Source: an uncultured Oxalobacter sp.
GTDB taxonomy: Bacteria; Pseudomonadota; Gammaproteobacteria; Burkholderiales; Burkholderiaceae_D
Direction: 5' to 3'
Length of the DNA: 64,000 nt
NCBI GenBank assembly: GCA_905202055.1
Contig: CAJKQK010000003.1
Span: forward strand, 11,137 to 75,136
Part shown: piece by piece, positions 63,544 to 64,000 of the stretch
Layout: each line of letters starts with the position of its first letter
Numbering within the stretch: the first letter of the stretch is position 1
Position numbers and translations under genes: made by a program
The notes under the pieces: generated by a model
The model's input: the letters and a program-made list of their open reading frames with translations, nothing else
The model's database searches: none
What the model was told of the DNA's origin: nothing

Positions 63544-64000
63544 TCAGAGTCTTTCGATCAGGTCGATTTCATCTCTGGTTATGCCGAAAAGTTCGTAAAC
63601 GACGTGATCAATTTCATATTCGGCATGAGCGATGTCGGCATTCAGGTCGAATACTTTTTTTCTTTCCTGATAAAAATAATCGTTCCATAACTGCAAGTCA
63701 TCTTCAGCTATATCCGTATTGTAGGAAGCGTTGATTTCCGAACGGAAAGCGTCGAATTCATGCGCAAACCAGTTATGGAGTTTCTGGGTCAGTTTGGAAG
63801 ACAGCCCGTCAGGCAAGAGGTTGTATGCCGTCATCCCCCGGAAATGTTTGACCAGATCGTTGCGGGTGAGAACCGTGTCCTGACAGTAATCGGACAATTG
63901 CCCCATTCTTCCGCGGATCAGGCCCGGCGCGTCCGGAATCGGCAGATTTTCAATCTGAGTGGCTGTCAATTCATAGACACCATCTTCTTTTCTGGTTGAG
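63544..64000 (-). CDS. probable DNA methyltransferase/restriction enzyme, C-terminal part, cut by window edge
   Basis: The minus-strand frame is open from the right edge to a stop at 63544, at least 152 residues. It contains YELTATQIENLPIPDAP, ending LPIPD like the specificity domains of type I and IIG enzymes, and closes with AEYEIDHVVYELFGIT and RDEIDLIERL. The last matches the 'EIDxLVYxLYGLT' tail of Eco57I/TaqI-like methyltransferase-restriction proteins. An internal TTG at 63969 could be mistaken for a start, but the frame continues upstream. The catalytic part is outside the window. It marks the beginning of an accessory region next to lipA. Confidence 0.6.
   Translation of the reverse strand, partial: STRKEDGVYELTATQIENLPIPDAPGLIRGRMGQLSDYCQDTVLTRNDLVKHFRGMTAYNLLPDGLSSKLTQKLHNWFAHEFDAFRSEINASYNTDIAEDDLQLWNDYFYQERKKVFDLNADIAHAEYEIDHVVYELFGITRDEIDLIERL

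Overview
The window is a 64 kb piece of a bacterial chromosome around the replication and partition genes. Gene content and order point to a betaproteobacterium of the Burkholderiales, most likely Oxalobacteraceae and close to Oxalobacter. The signs are the coaE-zapD-yacG cluster, a slmA/HAD phosphatase pair, the coaX-SPOR pair, DUF493-lipB-lipA, an APH-type thrB beside a DUF2782 gene, and moderate G+C. This placement is inference from gene families and order, not from a database search. Nearly all genes are housekeeping. I found no IS elements, CRISPR arrays, tRNA or rRNA genes.

Layout. 1-8.5 kb: a clipped DMT transporter, metH, an M61-PDZ peptidase and trpGDC on the minus strand without trpE beside it. 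8.8-12.7 kb: yacG, zapD, coaE, an orphan pilD with an abnormal N-terminus, slmA and a HAD phosphatase. 12.7-15.3 kb: rpmH-rnpA-yidD-yidC leftward. 15.6-20.8 kb: dnaA-dnaN-gyrB rightward. 21-26 kb: an AI-2E family exporter, small proteins, Xaa-Pro aminopeptidase and hpt. 26.1-30.4 kb: mnmG-rsmG-parA-parB leftward. 30.45-30.94 kb: an AT-rich gap with a perfect parS site and DnaA-box-like sequences, the best oriC candidate. 31-38 kb: a short malic enzyme, pyrC, a cobalamin adenosyltransferase, folE2 and xseB-ispA-dxs. 38-45.8 kb: a second DMT transporter, polA head-to-head with a LOG-family gene, a DUF2782 protein, thrB, a membrane protein and argB. 45.9-52.9 kb: the complete atpIBEFHAGDC operon. 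53-55.5 kb: an MBL hydrolase, a SPOR protein and coaX. 56-59.6 kb: a lipid-transport operon (STAS-MlaE permease, ATPase, MCE protein, lipoprotein). 59.7-63.5 kb: a hydrolase, a PBP5-like protein, DUF493, lipB and lipA. The right edge holds the end of what looks like a DNA methyltransferase/restriction gene.

Functional links. MetH needs cobalamin and a PduO-type adenosyltransferase is present. xseB-ispA-dxs is a start-stop coupled isoprenoid unit. DnaA, DnaN, GyrB, ParAB/parS, SlmA, ZapD and YacG cover replication, segregation and Z-ring control. LipB and LipA carry out lipoate synthesis.

Most notable observations. (1) The PBP5-like protein at 60374-61519 has lost all three catalytic motifs (SxxK, SGN, KTG) in an intact frame, so it looks like a conserved pseudoenzyme. 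(2) A 36-codon C-terminal remnant of birA survives directly upstream of coaX, followed by about 550 nt of apparently decayed DNA. (3) A perfect parS palindrome lies in the mnmG-maeB gap beside DnaA-like boxes. (4) pilD is an orphan without the zinc cysteines of its N-terminal domain. (5) The malic enzyme lacks the phosphotransacetylase-like domain usual for MaeB. I did not find an obvious new multi-gene system; the pseudoenzyme is the best lead.
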